The notes below the pieces were generated by a model. It did no database searches. It saw only the letters and a program-made list of their open reading frames with translations, and was not told the origin of the DNA. Below, in pieces: positions 25,812 through 33,274 of a stretch of 64,000 nucleotides of DNA. This DNA is from Pseudomonas gingeri (lineage in GTDB: Bacteria; Pseudomonadota; Gammaproteobacteria; Pseudomonadales; Pseudomonadaceae). Location of the stretch: NCBI RefSeq assembly GCF_013385425.1, contig NZ_JACAQA010000004.1:194679-258678 (forward strand), given 5' to 3'. The translations under genes and the position numbers were made by a program. Within the stretch, counting starts at the first letter, position 1. Each line of letters starts with the position of its first letter.

Positions 25812-27542
25812 ATGACTAAGAACGCTGAATATTCCGCGGTCAACGATGCAGTAGAAGGGCATTTTTTTCGTAGGGTCTGGCAACTGGCCTCGCCTTACTG
25901 GCGCAGTGAGGAGAAGGGCAAGGCCTGGCTGTTGCTGATCTGTGTGGTGGCCCTGTCACTCTTCAGCGTCGGCATTTCGGTCTGGCTGAACAATTGGTAC
26001 AAGGATTTCTACAACGCCTTGCAGGAGAAAAACGGTGCGGCCTTCTGGCACCTGATCCTGTATTTCGGCGGGATTGCCGCCGTGGCCATCCTCGGCGCGG
26101 TCTATCGGCTGTACCTGACCCAGATGCTCACCATCAGTTGGCGCCGCTGGCTGACCGAGCAGCATTTCAAGCGCTGGCTCGAGCACAAGAACTACTACCA
26201 GATGGAGGCGGGCGGGAACACCGACAACCCGGACCAACGGCTGAGTGAAGACCTCAACAGTTTTACCGCCGATACCCTGACCCTGGGCCTGGGCCTGTTT
26301 CGCACGGTGGTCAGCCTGGTGTCGTTCTCGATCATCCTCTGGGGGGTATCGGGGAGTATCGAAGTCTTCGGTATCAGCATTCCCGGCTACATGTTCTGGT
26401 GCGCCTTCCTCTACGCGGCCGTCGGCAGCTGGTTGACCCGGCTGATCGGTCGCCACTTGATTCCGTTGAACAACCAACAACAACGTTTTGAGGCCGATAT
26501 GCGCTTCTCGTTGGTGCGGGTTCGCGAAAACGCCGAAAGCATTGCCCTTTATGATGGCGAGCCGAATGAAACGCAGCGCCTGAGCTCGCGTTTCGGCAAG
26601 GTCTGGTCCAACTACTGGGCGCTGATGCGAGTGACCAAGCGCTTGACGTTCTTCACCGCCGGTTACAGCCAGATTGCGATCATCTTCCCGTTCATGGTGG
26701 CGGCACCGCGTTATTTCGCCGGCAAGATCCAGCTCGGCGAGCTGATGCAGATCAACTCGGCGTTCGGCAATGTGCAGGAAAACTTCAGCTGGTTTATCGA
26801 TGCGTACTCCAACCTCGCGGTGTGGAAAGCCACCTGTGACCGTCTGCTGAGTTTCCGTCAGGCCATGGTCGACAATGAAGAGCGTGTTCCGGCCATCGAC
26901 GTGCAGAGCCAGGGTGAAGCCTTGCAGGTGAACAACCTGGAGCTGGATCTGGCGGACGGTCGGCATCTGCTGGCCGGTGCGAACATGAATGTGGCTCCGG
27001 GCGAACGGGTGATGCTCAGCGGGCGTTCCGGCACGGGCAAAAGTACCCTGTTGCGGGCCATGGGCAATCTCTGGCCACGGGGCGGTGGCAGTATCCGGTT
27101 GCCGGCCGCGCGCTCGCTGTTCCTGCCACAGAAACCTTACCTGCCGATTGGCAGCCTGCGTGAGGCAATGAGTTATCCACAGCCCAGCGATGCCTACTCG
27201 GATGAGCGTTATCAGGAGGTCTTGCAGACTTGCCGTCTGCCGCACCTGGCCGGGCGCCTGGAGGAAAGCAATCACTGGCAACGCATGTTGTCCCCGGGCG
27301 AGCAACAGCGCCTGGCCTTCGCCCGTGCGCTGTTGTATGCGCCGCAATGGCTGTTTATGGACGAGGCCACCTCGGCCATGGATGAAGAAGACGAAACGGA
27401 CCTCTATCAGGCCCTGATCGATCAGATTCCGGGGCTGGGCATTGTCAGCGTCGGCCATCGCAGCAGCTTGAAGAAATTCCACCCACGGCATCTGCGGATC
27501 GAGCGTGGACACCTGGTCACTCAGGAAGCGGTCAGCGCATAG
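25812..27542 (+). CDS. ABC exporter with SbmA/BacA-like membrane domain (YddA type)
   Basis: This 576-residue protein fuses an SbmA_BacA-type membrane domain (about 1-340, with WLNNWYKDFYNALQEK and NPDQRLSEDL signatures) to an ABC ATPase. Walker A GRSGTGKST lies near residue 402, the signature LSPGEQQRLAFARALL near 493, and Walker B LFMDEATSAMDEE follows. It resembles E. coli YddA and is distantly related to vitamin B12/peptide transporters. Substrate and direction are unknown. A -10-like TATGAT lies upstream near 25770. It stands alone between roxR and the GntR regulator. Confidence 0.87.
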   Translation: MTKNAEYSAVNDAVEGHFFRRVWQLASPYWRSEEKGKAWLLLICVVALSLFSVGISVWLNNWYKDFYNALQEKNGAAFWHLILYFGGIAAVAILGAVYRLYLTQMLTISWRRWLTEQHFKRWLEHKNYYQMEAGGNTDNPDQRLSEDLNSFTADTLTLGLGLFRTVVSLVSFSIILWGVSGSIEVFGISIPGYMFWCAFLYAAVGSWLTRLIGRHLIPLNNQQQRFEADMRFSLVRVRENAESIALYDGEPNETQRLSSRFGKVWSNYWALMRVTKRLTFFTAGYSQIAIIFPFMVAAPRYFAGKIQLGELMQINSAFGNVQENFSWFIDAYSNLAVWKATCDRLLSFRQAMVDNEERVPAIDVQSQGEALQVNNLELDLADGRHLLAGANMNVAPGERVMLSGRSGTGKSTLLRAMGNLWPRGGGSIRLPAARSLFLPQKPYLPIGSLREAMSYPQPSDAYSDERYQEVLQTCRLPHLAGRLEESNHWQRMLSPGEQQRLAFARALLYAPQWLFMDEATSAMDEEDETDLYQALIDQIPGLGIVSVGHRSSLKKFHPRHLRIERGHLVTQEAVSA

Positions 27543-27552
27543 CCAACAGTGA

Positions 27553-27560
27553 TCGTACAA
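27553..27560 (-). promoter_or_regulatory. Candidate GntR operator upstream of its own gene
   Basis: TCGTACAA lies 44 nt before the regulator start. It is the reverse complement of the TTGTACGA found upstream of kdgD and fits the TNGT-ACNA form of FadR-subfamily operators with zero spacer. This suggests autoregulation. Confidence 0.4.
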
Positions 27561-27604
27561 CCCGGTTGAGCTATGATGCGCGCTCAGCCGTTCAGCCGAG
27601 ATAG

Positions 27605-28363
27605 ATGTTCGATATGGAAAACCAGAGCGCCGGGCTTCGCCCGACCCGAAAGCGCCGTAGTCTTGCCCAGGAGCTGGTCACCGTGCTCTCCGAGCAGATC
27701 CGTGATGGCCAGCTCAAGCGCGGTGACAAGTTACCCACCGAGTCGGCGATCATGGATGCCCATGGTGTCAGCCGCACGGTGGTGCGCGAGGCGATCTCGC
27801 GCCTGCAGGCGGCCGGGCAGGTGGAAACCCGCCATGGCATCGGCACCTTTGTGCTGGACACGCCGAGCCCCAGCGGTTTTCGGATCGATCCTGCGACGGT
27901 GGTGACCCTGCGCGATGTGCTGGCGATCCTGGAGTTGCGGATCAGCCTGGAAGTCGAGTCGGCGGGGTTGGCGGCACAACGGCGCAGCGCCGAGCAGTTG
28001 GCGGCGATGCGGGCGGCGCTGGACGCGTTGAATGAAAGCGCGGCCCATGCCAGCGATGCGGTGGCGTCGGATTTCCAGTTCCACCTGCAGATTGCCCTGT
28101 CCACCGGCAACCGCTACTTCACCGATATCATGACCCACCTGGGCACCAGCATCATTCCCCGGACCCGCTTGAATTCGGCGCGGCTGGCCCATGATGACCA
28201 GCAGCACTACATGAATCGGCTGGGACGCGAGCACGAAGAGATCTATGAGGCGATTGCCCGCCAGGATTCCGATGCGGCGCGGGCAGCGATGCGCCTGCAC
28301 CTGACCAACAGCCGCGAGCGGTTGCGCCAGGCCCATGAAGAGGCCGAGGCGCAGAAAGGCTAG
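27605..28363 (+). CDS. FadR-subfamily GntR regulator, probably of glucarate/galactarate genes
   Basis: This 252-residue regulator has an N-terminal winged helix (LAQELVTVLSEQIRDGQLKRGDKLPTESAI...GVSRTVVREAISRLQAAGQVETRHGIGTFV) and an all-helical FCD ligand domain whose metal-binding residues include D74-like and H residues in FQFHLQIA and GREHEEIYEAI. Its position near kdgD, the semialdehyde dehydrogenase and garD suggests it senses an aldarate or its dehydrated product, as the GguR/GudR-type regulators do. Three unrelated genes on the other strand now separate it from that operon. The ATG at 27605 has only a modest GAGATAG site. Confidence 0.85.
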   Translation: MFDMENQSAGLRPTRKRRSLAQELVTVLSEQIRDGQLKRGDKLPTESAIMDAHGVSRTVVREAISRLQAAGQVETRHGIGTFVLDTPSPSGFRIDPATVVTLRDVLAILELRISLEVESAGLAAQRRSAEQLAAMRAALDALNESAAHASDAVASDFQFHLQIALSTGNRYFTDIMTHLGTSIIPRTRLNSARLAHDDQQHYMNRLGREHEEIYEAIARQDSDAARAAMRLHLTNSRERLRQAHEEAEAQKG

Positions 28364-28367
28364 TTTC

Positions 28368-28583
28368 TCAGGGGGTGTAGAGATCCGTCTCAAGCTCTAC
28401 TCGGAAGGTATCGTCCAGCCTCACCTCATAGGTCTTTTGGGTGACGATGTAGGTGAACTCGGGAAAGACTTCAAATCTGAGAAGGTCGCCTCGGTTTATG
28501 GAGTCGTCCAGGGTTATCTCCTTGACGGAGGCCCCCTTGGAAACTTTGTTTTCGGGTAACTTGATCCTATATGAATGCGCCAT
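28368..28583 (-). CDS. Hypothetical protein, last gene of the phospholipase unit
   Basis: This 71-residue protein starts MAHSYRIKLPENKVSKGASVKEITLDD and is rich in beta-forming and charged residues (EFTYIVTQKTYEVRLDDTFRVELETD). No signal peptide or membrane segment is visible. AAAGGAAA lies upstream of the ATG. It is AT-richer than its neighbours. It is 120 nt from the preceding gene, and that gap holds two hairpins, so it may have its own control. I do not recognise a family. It could be a small beta-sheet partner of the phospholipase-like protein. Confidence 0.6.
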   Translation of the reverse strand: MAHSYRIKLPENKVSKGASVKEITLDDSINRGDLLRFEVFPEFTYIVTQKTYEVRLDDTFRVELETDLYTP

Positions 28584-28607
28584 GACGGGTTTCCTTTCAC
28601 CGGACCT

Positions 28608-28637
28608 GAAGTGATTTCAGGCCTTCTGAAATCATTC
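28608..28637. other. Second hairpin in the 28584-28703 gap
   Basis: GAAGTGATTTCAG pairs with CTGAAATCATTC (one bulge) around GCCTT. It lies between the perfect 16-bp hairpin and the 71-residue ORF. No T tract follows. Confidence 0.5.
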
Positions 28638-28652
28638 AATTCCCCCGTGAGA

Positions 28653-28688
28653 TTTGTCGCTACTGTCAGAAATGACAGTAGCGACAAA
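28653..28688 (-). promoter_or_regulatory. Perfect 16-bp hairpin containing the shared palindrome
   Basis: Arms TTTGTCGCTACTGTCA and TGACAGTAGCGACAAA enclose a 4-nt loop. The core at 28663-28678 reads CTGTCATTTCTGACAG on the minus strand, identical to 22349-22364. It lies about 80 nt before the 71-residue ORF. Without a T tract it is unlikely to be a simple terminator. Confidence 0.65.
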
Positions 28689-28703
28689 CGGTCCGTGCCT
28701 GGA

Positions 28704-28895
28704 TCAACCGCCGTTGAGGATCGTCCGATCCACACGCACCGCCCATTTCGCGGCTTTCGCCTGGGTGGCGAATACCACTTTCCCCGTCTCATCCGCCGTC
28801 GCCCGGGCAATCGCCACGCCATCGGCCAGCAGTTCCAGCGGCATATCCTTGAGTGACTGACCGGAAGCCAGTTCGAGTTTTACGGTAAAGGTCAT
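28704..28895 (-). CDS. Hypothetical protein, second gene of the phospholipase unit
   Basis: This 63-residue protein (MTFTVKLELASGQSLKDMPLELLADGVAIARATADETGKVVFATQAKAAKWAVRVD...) looks like a small all-beta domain. It resembles short carboxypeptidase-regulatory or transthyretin-like folds, where the pattern L-A-D-G-x-A-x-A-x-A-T-A-D-E-T-G-K-V-V-F is common. The ATG at 28895 has AGGGAGA 6 nt upstream and is preferred to the start six codons earlier. It begins 14 nt after the stop of the phospholipase-like gene, so co-transcription is likely. The function is unknown. Confidence 0.65.
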   Translation of the reverse strand: MTFTVKLELASGQSLKDMPLELLADGVAIARATADETGKVVFATQAKAAKWAVRVDRTILNGG

Positions 28896-28909
28896 GACTG
28901 ATCTCCCTG

Positions 28910-30535
28910 TCACTGATGGTTGTCGATAAAGGTGGTGGCCTGGCCGTCCAGCGTGCCGATCAGCTCCGGCGAGCCACCACGGAACTGACGGAACACATTA
29001 CGTCCCGTCCCGCCCACCGGCACATTCAACGTCGGCTGAAAGCGATCGGTCAGTTCGGCATAGGCCGTCCACGGGCCGATATAGGACTCATCCAGCCCCT
29101 TGGTGTAACTGAAGGCATAACGCACGGCATTGCCCGGCAGCCAGTTGGGCTCGCTGGGCGTGCGGCTCTGCCAGCCATCGGCCTTGAGGGTCGGGGCCAC
29201 GCCGGGCGGGTTGAGGTAGCCCGCAGGCAGGTTCGGCTTGTAGTCCTTGAGCAGCAGATAGGTGCTCCAGCCCCACCAGCTGTCGCTCTGGCTGCGGTCG
29301 TTGAGGTTGTTGACGTCGTTGCGGCGCAGCACGGTCTTGCCCTTGAGGGCGAACAATGGGGCGAAATTCAGGCTGTCCTGGCTGTTTTCCACCTTCGTCA
29401 GGTCCGGCACCGAACGTAGCGCGGCATAGGCTTCGGGAGGTACGACGACGCCACTGAGAAACACCGCGAAGACTTCATCCACCGATTGCTGCACCGCTTG
29501 TTTGACCCGCAGCCGGTTGCCGCTGTCGACCGTGTCGAAATAGCGCTTGTCGCCGTAGCAGTTCCAGCGATCCCCCTGGGCGTTGCTGACTTTCAGGCCG
29601 AACTTGCTATCTTCGTCGTGCATGAAACGCGAGATCAGCGAACCCACATCGCTGGGGGTGACGCTGTCGGCCAGTTGCTTGCGCGGCACCCGCAGATGGC
29701 CGCCGGAGAACAGGTCGGTGAGGAAGTGGTCGGCAAAGGCGTTCATCGCGTAGGCCAATTCCAGATCCTGGTCGACGCCGCTCTTGTGCGCCAGGGCGGC
29801 CTGTTGCAGGGCGGCGGCGTGCCCGGCCTGGTAAGCCAGCAGAGCCCATTCGCCGAAGTGATCCCAGTTGCTCGCGGCCAGTTTCAGGTAGCGGCCAAGG
29901 GGAAACAGCGGCGAGGCAAGGCTGCCGCCACCGGTAATCTTGTTCCATTCGCCGGAGAGGGTATCGCCCAGTTCGTCGTAGGCTTCGTGAGGCTGCTTGC
30001 CGTCCTTGATCGCCTGGTTGGCGGCGTTGATTTCGGTTTTCATCACCTGCAGGATTTTCTGCGCTTCGTCGCGGGAGGCGGGCAGCACTGCCAGGGAGTT
30101 GAAGGACGCGGTAAAGCGCGCCTGCCGGTCGGCCGGGGTGCTGCCGTCGGCGATCGGGCGGTCGGGAATCCCGTAGAAATCGCCACCCAGGGCGACGATC
30201 TGGCCGTAGGTCAGGGCCAGGCCATTGGTCAGGTGCAGTTCGACCTGCCAGGCCGGAATGGCGGGTGCGTCCTTGGCAAAACGCAGCTGGGCGCTGTCGC
30301 CGATGGCCGTGTGTTCACCGCCTTCGAAGCGCGCCTGGGGCTTGCCCTTGAGCGCGCTGTCGAACGCCGTTGGCTGGTGATACTTGAGGGTGTGATGACC
30401 TTCGGCGAGAAGAATCACCGCCGCGCCATCGCCCGGAATGGCGATGCCTTGTTCGGTGAAGAGGGTATCCAGCTCGGCAATGACCTTGCCGTCGTGCAGC
30501 AGGAAATCCTGCGCGTGCTGTGGAGTGGCTGACAT
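28910..30535 (-). CDS. Zinc-dependent phospholipase C-like protein (Legionella/P. fluorescens PLC type)
   Basis: This 541-residue protein has a metal-ligand pattern of the zinc phospholipase C / P1 nuclease kind: ALGGDFYG (D119), NWDHFGEWALLAYQAGH (H226, H239), ADHFLTDLFSGGHLR (H270, D274, H280) and MHDEDS (H306). The H-x-x-x-D core and GH spacing match the phospholipase C family known from Legionella and P. fluorescens, as I recall it. No classical signal peptide is seen; it starts MSATPQHAQDFLLHDG. AAGGAG lies 6 nt before the ATG. A LexA box sits 40 nt upstream. It leads a three-gene minus-strand unit. Substrate specificity is inferred from family only. Confidence 0.75.
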   Translation of the reverse strand: MSATPQHAQDFLLHDGKVIAELDTLFTEQGIAIPGDGAAVILLAEGHHTLKYHQPTAFDSALKGKPQARFEGGEHTAIGDSAQLRFAKDAPAIPAWQVELHLTNGLALTYGQIVALGGDFYGIPDRPIADGSTPADRQARFTASFNSLAVLPASRDEAQKILQVMKTEINAANQAIKDGKQPHEAYDELGDTLSGEWNKITGGGSLASPLFPLGRYLKLAASNWDHFGEWALLAYQAGHAAALQQAALAHKSGVDQDLELAYAMNAFADHFLTDLFSGGHLRVPRKQLADSVTPSDVGSLISRFMHDEDSKFGLKVSNAQGDRWNCYGDKRYFDTVDSGNRLRVKQAVQQSVDEVFAVFLSGVVVPPEAYAALRSVPDLTKVENSQDSLNFAPLFALKGKTVLRRNDVNNLNDRSQSDSWWGWSTYLLLKDYKPNLPAGYLNPPGVAPTLKADGWQSRTPSEPNWLPGNAVRYAFSYTKGLDESYIGPWTAYAELTDRFQPTLNVPVGGTGRNVFRQFRGGSPELIGTLDGQATTFIDNHQ

Positions 30536-30575
30536 GTCTGGCTCCTTGATATGTCGTTTTTATCGTTCAAATTGA

Positions 30576-30591
30576 CTGTATATACATACAG
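30576..30591 (-). promoter_or_regulatory. LexA (SOS) box upstream of the phospholipase-like gene
   Basis: CTGTATATACATACAG (plus strand) has the invariant CTG-N10-CAG of LexA operators and an alternating TA core, extended outward by A and T on either side. It lies 40 nt before the start at 30535, where it would block the minus-strand promoter. It also lies about 170 nt from kdgD on the other strand. Confidence 0.8.
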
Positions 30592-30685
30592 TTAAAGTTG
30601 AGCTTAGATGAAAAATTTCCTACGTCAAGGAGGGATATTCTTGTGGGATCGGCTGAGCGATTCTTGTTGACCTTTATTATTTAAG

Positions 30686-30705
30686 TTGTACGATGACGTA
30701 CGACA
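30686..30705. promoter_or_regulatory. Candidate GntR operator upstream of kdgD
   Basis: TTGTACGATGACGTACGACA contains TTGTACGA and an inverted GTACG-N4-CGTAC dyad. It lies 56 nt before the kdgD start. The same octamer, inverted, precedes the GntR gene at 27553. Confidence 0.45.
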
Positions 30706-30761
30706 TCAGCCAGTCTGCGCTGTCTCTTTCATCACAACGTGCTTCCCAGGGTGTTCGAATA

Positions 30762-31673
30762 ATGAATCCACAAGAACTGAAGTCCATCCTCTCCTCCGGC
30801 CTGCTGTCCTTTCCGGTGACCGATTTCAATGCCCAGGGCGATTTCCATCGCGCCGGCTACGTCAAGCGCCTGGAGTGGCTGGCCCCTTACGGCGCCACCG
30901 CGCTGTTCGCCGCCGGCGGTACCGGTGAATTCTTCTCCCTGGCAGCCAGTGAATATTCCGAAGTGGTGAAAACCGCCGTCGATACCTGCGCCGGCAGCGT
31001 GCCGATCCTCGCCGGTGTCGGTGGCGCGACCCGCCAGGCCATCGAGTACGCCCAGGAAGCCGAGCGTCTTGGCGCCAAGGGCCTGCTGTTGCTGCCGCAC
31101 TACCTGACCGAAGCCAGCCAGGAAGGCGTTGCGGCCCACGTTGAAGCGGTGTGCAAGTCGGTGAAGATCGGCGTGGTGGTGTACAACCGCAACGTCTGCC
31201 GCCTGACCGCGCCGCTGCTGGAACGTCTGGCCGAGCGCTGCCCGAACCTGATCGGCTACAAGGATGGCCTGGGCGATATCGAACTGATGGTGTCGATCCG
31301 TCATCGTCTCGGCGATCGTTTCAGCTACCTGGGCGGCCTGCCGACCGCGGAAGTCTATGCCGCGGCCTACAAGGCCCTCGGTGTTCCGGTCTACTCCTCG
31401 GCGGTGTTCAACTTCATCCCGAAAACCGCGATGGATTTCTACCACGCCATTGCCCGGGACGATCACGCCACCGTCGGCAAGATCATCGACGACTTCTTCC
31501 TGCCCTACCTGGATATCCGCAACCGCCGCGCCGGCTATGCTGTGAGCATCGTCAAGGCCGGGGCGAAGATCGTCGGTTATGACGCCGGTCCCGTGCGCAC
31601 GCCGCTGACCGATCTGCTGCCGGACGAATACGACGCCCTGGCCGCGCTGATCGACAAGCAAGGCGCACAGTAA
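30762..31673 (+). CDS. kdgD: 5-dehydro-4-deoxyglucarate dehydratase
   Basis: This enzyme dehydrates and decarboxylates 5-keto-4-deoxyglucarate to alpha-ketoglutaric semialdehyde, water and CO2. It is a DapA/NAL-family TIM barrel of 303 residues. The AAGGTGEF motif lies at 51-58, the conserved Tyr is Y141 in VVYNRNV, and the Schiff-base lysine is K167 in IGYKDGLGD. The start at 30762 gives the usual [22 protein letters not shown]; an in-frame ATG 23 codons upstream would run through the candidate operator. It is the first gene of the aldarate operon, and its product is used by the next gene. Confidence 0.95.
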   Translation: MNPQELKSILSSGLLSFPVTDFNAQGDFHRAGYVKRLEWLAPYGATALFAAGGTGEFFSLAASEYSEVVKTAVDTCAGSVPILAGVGGATRQAIEYAQEAERLGAKGLLLLPHYLTEASQEGVAAHVEAVCKSVKIGVVVYNRNVCRLTAPLLERLAERCPNLIGYKDGLGDIELMVSIRHRLGDRFSYLGGLPTAEVYAAAYKALGVPVYSSAVFNFIPKTAMDFYHAIARDDHATVGKIIDDFFLPYLDIRNRRAGYAVSIVKAGAKIVGYDAGPVRTPLTDLLPDEYDALAALIDKQGAQ

Positions 31674-31687
31674 GAACGAATAAACAG

Positions 31688-31712
31688 GCCGCTGAGCAAT
31701 CAGCGGCTTTTT
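31688..31712 (+). terminator. Intra-operon terminator between kdgD and the aldehyde dehydrogenase
   Basis: A perfect 8-bp stem GCCGCTGA / TCAGCGGC with a GCAA loop is followed by TTTTT. It lies 14 nt after kdgD and 18 nt before the next start. It has all the features of a terminator although the flanking genes belong to one pathway. Confidence 0.7.
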
Positions 31713-31730
31713 CGGTTCAGGAGGTTTTCC

Positions 31731-33176
31731 GTGGCAGATGCAAAACGTTTCGACAACTACATCGGTGGCCAATGGGTCGCCGGTGCCGAGTACTCGGCCA
31801 ATATCAACCCGTCGGATCTGTCCGATGTGATTGGCGAGTACGCCAAGGCTGACCTGGTCCAGGTGCAGTCGGCCATCGACGCCGCTCGTGAGGCGTTCCC
31901 GGCCTGGTCCACTTCCGGCATCCAGGCCCGCAGCGATGCGCTGGATAAAGTCGGTTCGGAAATTCTCGCCCGTCGTGAAGAGCTGGGTAACCTGCTGGCC
32001 CGGGAAGAGGGCAAGACCCTGCCCGAAGCCATTGGCGAAGTGAGCCGTGCCGGTAATATCTTCAAGTTCTTCGCCGGTGAGTGCCTGCGTCTCTCCGGCG
32101 ACTACCTGCCGTCGGTACGTCCCGGCGTCAACGTCGAAGTGACCCGTGAAGCGCTGGGCGTGGTCGGCCTGATCACCCCATGGAACTTCCCGATCGCGAT
32201 TCCGGCCTGGAAGATCGCTCCGGCCCTGGCCTACGGTAACTGCGTGGTGCTCAAGCCGGCCGAACTGGTTCCGGGTTGTGCCTGGGCCCTGGCGGAAATC
32301 ATTTCCCGCGCCGGTTTCCCGGCCGGTGTGTTCAACCTGGTGATGGGCAGCGGCCGTCTGGTCGGCGACGCCATGGTCAACAGCCGGAAAGTCGACGGCA
32401 TCAGCTTCACCGGTTCGGTCGGCGTCGGCCGGCAGATCGCGGTCAACTGTGTATCGCGCCAGGCCAAGGTGCAGTTGGAGATGGGCGGCAAGAACCCGCA
32501 GGTCATCCTCGATGACGCCGACCTCAAGCAGGCCGTCGAGCTGGCGGTGCAGAGCGCGTTCTACTCCACCGGCCAACGTTGCACGGCGTCCAGCCGTTTG
32601 ATCGTCACCGCCGGAATTCATGACAAGTTCGTCGAAGCCATGGCCGAGCGCATGCGTTCGATCAAGGTCGGCCACGCCCTCAAAAGCGGTACCGACATTG
32701 GTCCTGTGGTGTCCCAGGCGCAACTGGAGCAGGATCTGAGCTACATCAACATCGGCCAGTCCGAAGGCGCACGCCTGGTCTCCGGCGGTGAGCTGGTGAC
32801 TTGCGATACCGAAGGCTATTTCCTCGCGCCGACACTGTTTGCCGACAGCGAAGCCTCGATGCGCATCAGCCGCGAAGAGATCTTCGGCCCGGTGGCCAAC
32901 ATCGTCCGCGTCGCCGATTACGAAGCCGCGCTGGCCATGGCCAACGACACCGAGTTCGGCCTTTCCGCCGGTATCGCCACCACTTCGCTGAAGTACGCCA
33001 ACCACTTCAAGCGCCACTCCCAGGCGGGGATGGTGATGGTCAACCTGCCGACGGCGGGCGTGGATTACCACGTGCCGTTCGGCGGGCGCAAAGGTTCGTC
33101 CTACGGTTCCCGCGAGCAAGGTCGCTACGCCCAGGAGTTCTACACCGTGGTCAAAACCAGCTACATCGGTTCATAA
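31731..33176 (+). CDS. Alpha-ketoglutaric semialdehyde dehydrogenase, GTG start
   Basis: This NAD(P)-dependent aldehyde dehydrogenase of 481 residues oxidises 2,5-dioxopentanoate to 2-oxoglutarate, the last step of aldarate catabolism. The NAD fold segment is TPWNFPIAIPAWKIAPAL, the general base Glu lies in LEMGGKN near residue 249, and the nucleophile Cys lies in GQRCTASS near 283. The start is GTG at 31731 with an ideal AGGAGG six nt upstream. The family is certain; the substrate follows from its place between kdgD and garD. Confidence 0.93.
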   Translation: MADAKRFDNYIGGQWVAGAEYSANINPSDLSDVIGEYAKADLVQVQSAIDAAREAFPAWSTSGIQARSDALDKVGSEILARREELGNLLAREEGKTLPEAIGEVSRAGNIFKFFAGECLRLSGDYLPSVRPGVNVEVTREALGVVGLITPWNFPIAIPAWKIAPALAYGNCVVLKPAELVPGCAWALAEIISRAGFPAGVFNLVMGSGRLVGDAMVNSRKVDGISFTGSVGVGRQIAVNCVSRQAKVQLEMGGKNPQVILDDADLKQAVELAVQSAFYSTGQRCTASSRLIVTAGIHDKFVEAMAERMRSIKVGHALKSGTDIGPVVSQAQLEQDLSYINIGQSEGARLVSGGELVTCDTEGYFLAPTLFADSEASMRISREEIFGPVANIVRVADYEAALAMANDTEFGLSAGIATTSLKYANHFKRHSQAGMVMVNLPTAGVDYHVPFGGRKGSSYGSREQGRYAQEFYTVVKTSYIGS

Positions 33177-33186
33177 CCCGCTTTAC

Positions 33187-33219
33187 CCGCACGGGGCTCT
33201 TGCCTGAAGCCTCGTGCGG
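33187..33219. other. Intercistronic hairpin between the aldehyde dehydrogenase and MFS genes
   Basis: CCGCACGGGGCT pairs with AGCCTCGTGCGG (12 bp with one G-U) around a 9-nt loop. No T tract follows. It may protect the upstream mRNA. Confidence 0.55.
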
Positions 33220-33274
33220 TACATCACTGAATGTTTTACCCGCGTAAAAAAATAAAGAGTGGGAGTACATCTAC

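Noticed and set aside
30693..30761. An upstream in-frame start for kdgD adding 23 residues
   Set aside because: It would overlap the candidate operator, adds non-homologous sequence and has no ribosome site.
30732..33119. A 795-codon open frame on the minus strand across kdgD and the aldehyde dehydrogenase
   Set aside because: It lies fully antisense to two well-recognised enzymes, has no known domain and is the kind of long shadow frame expected in high-GC DNA.
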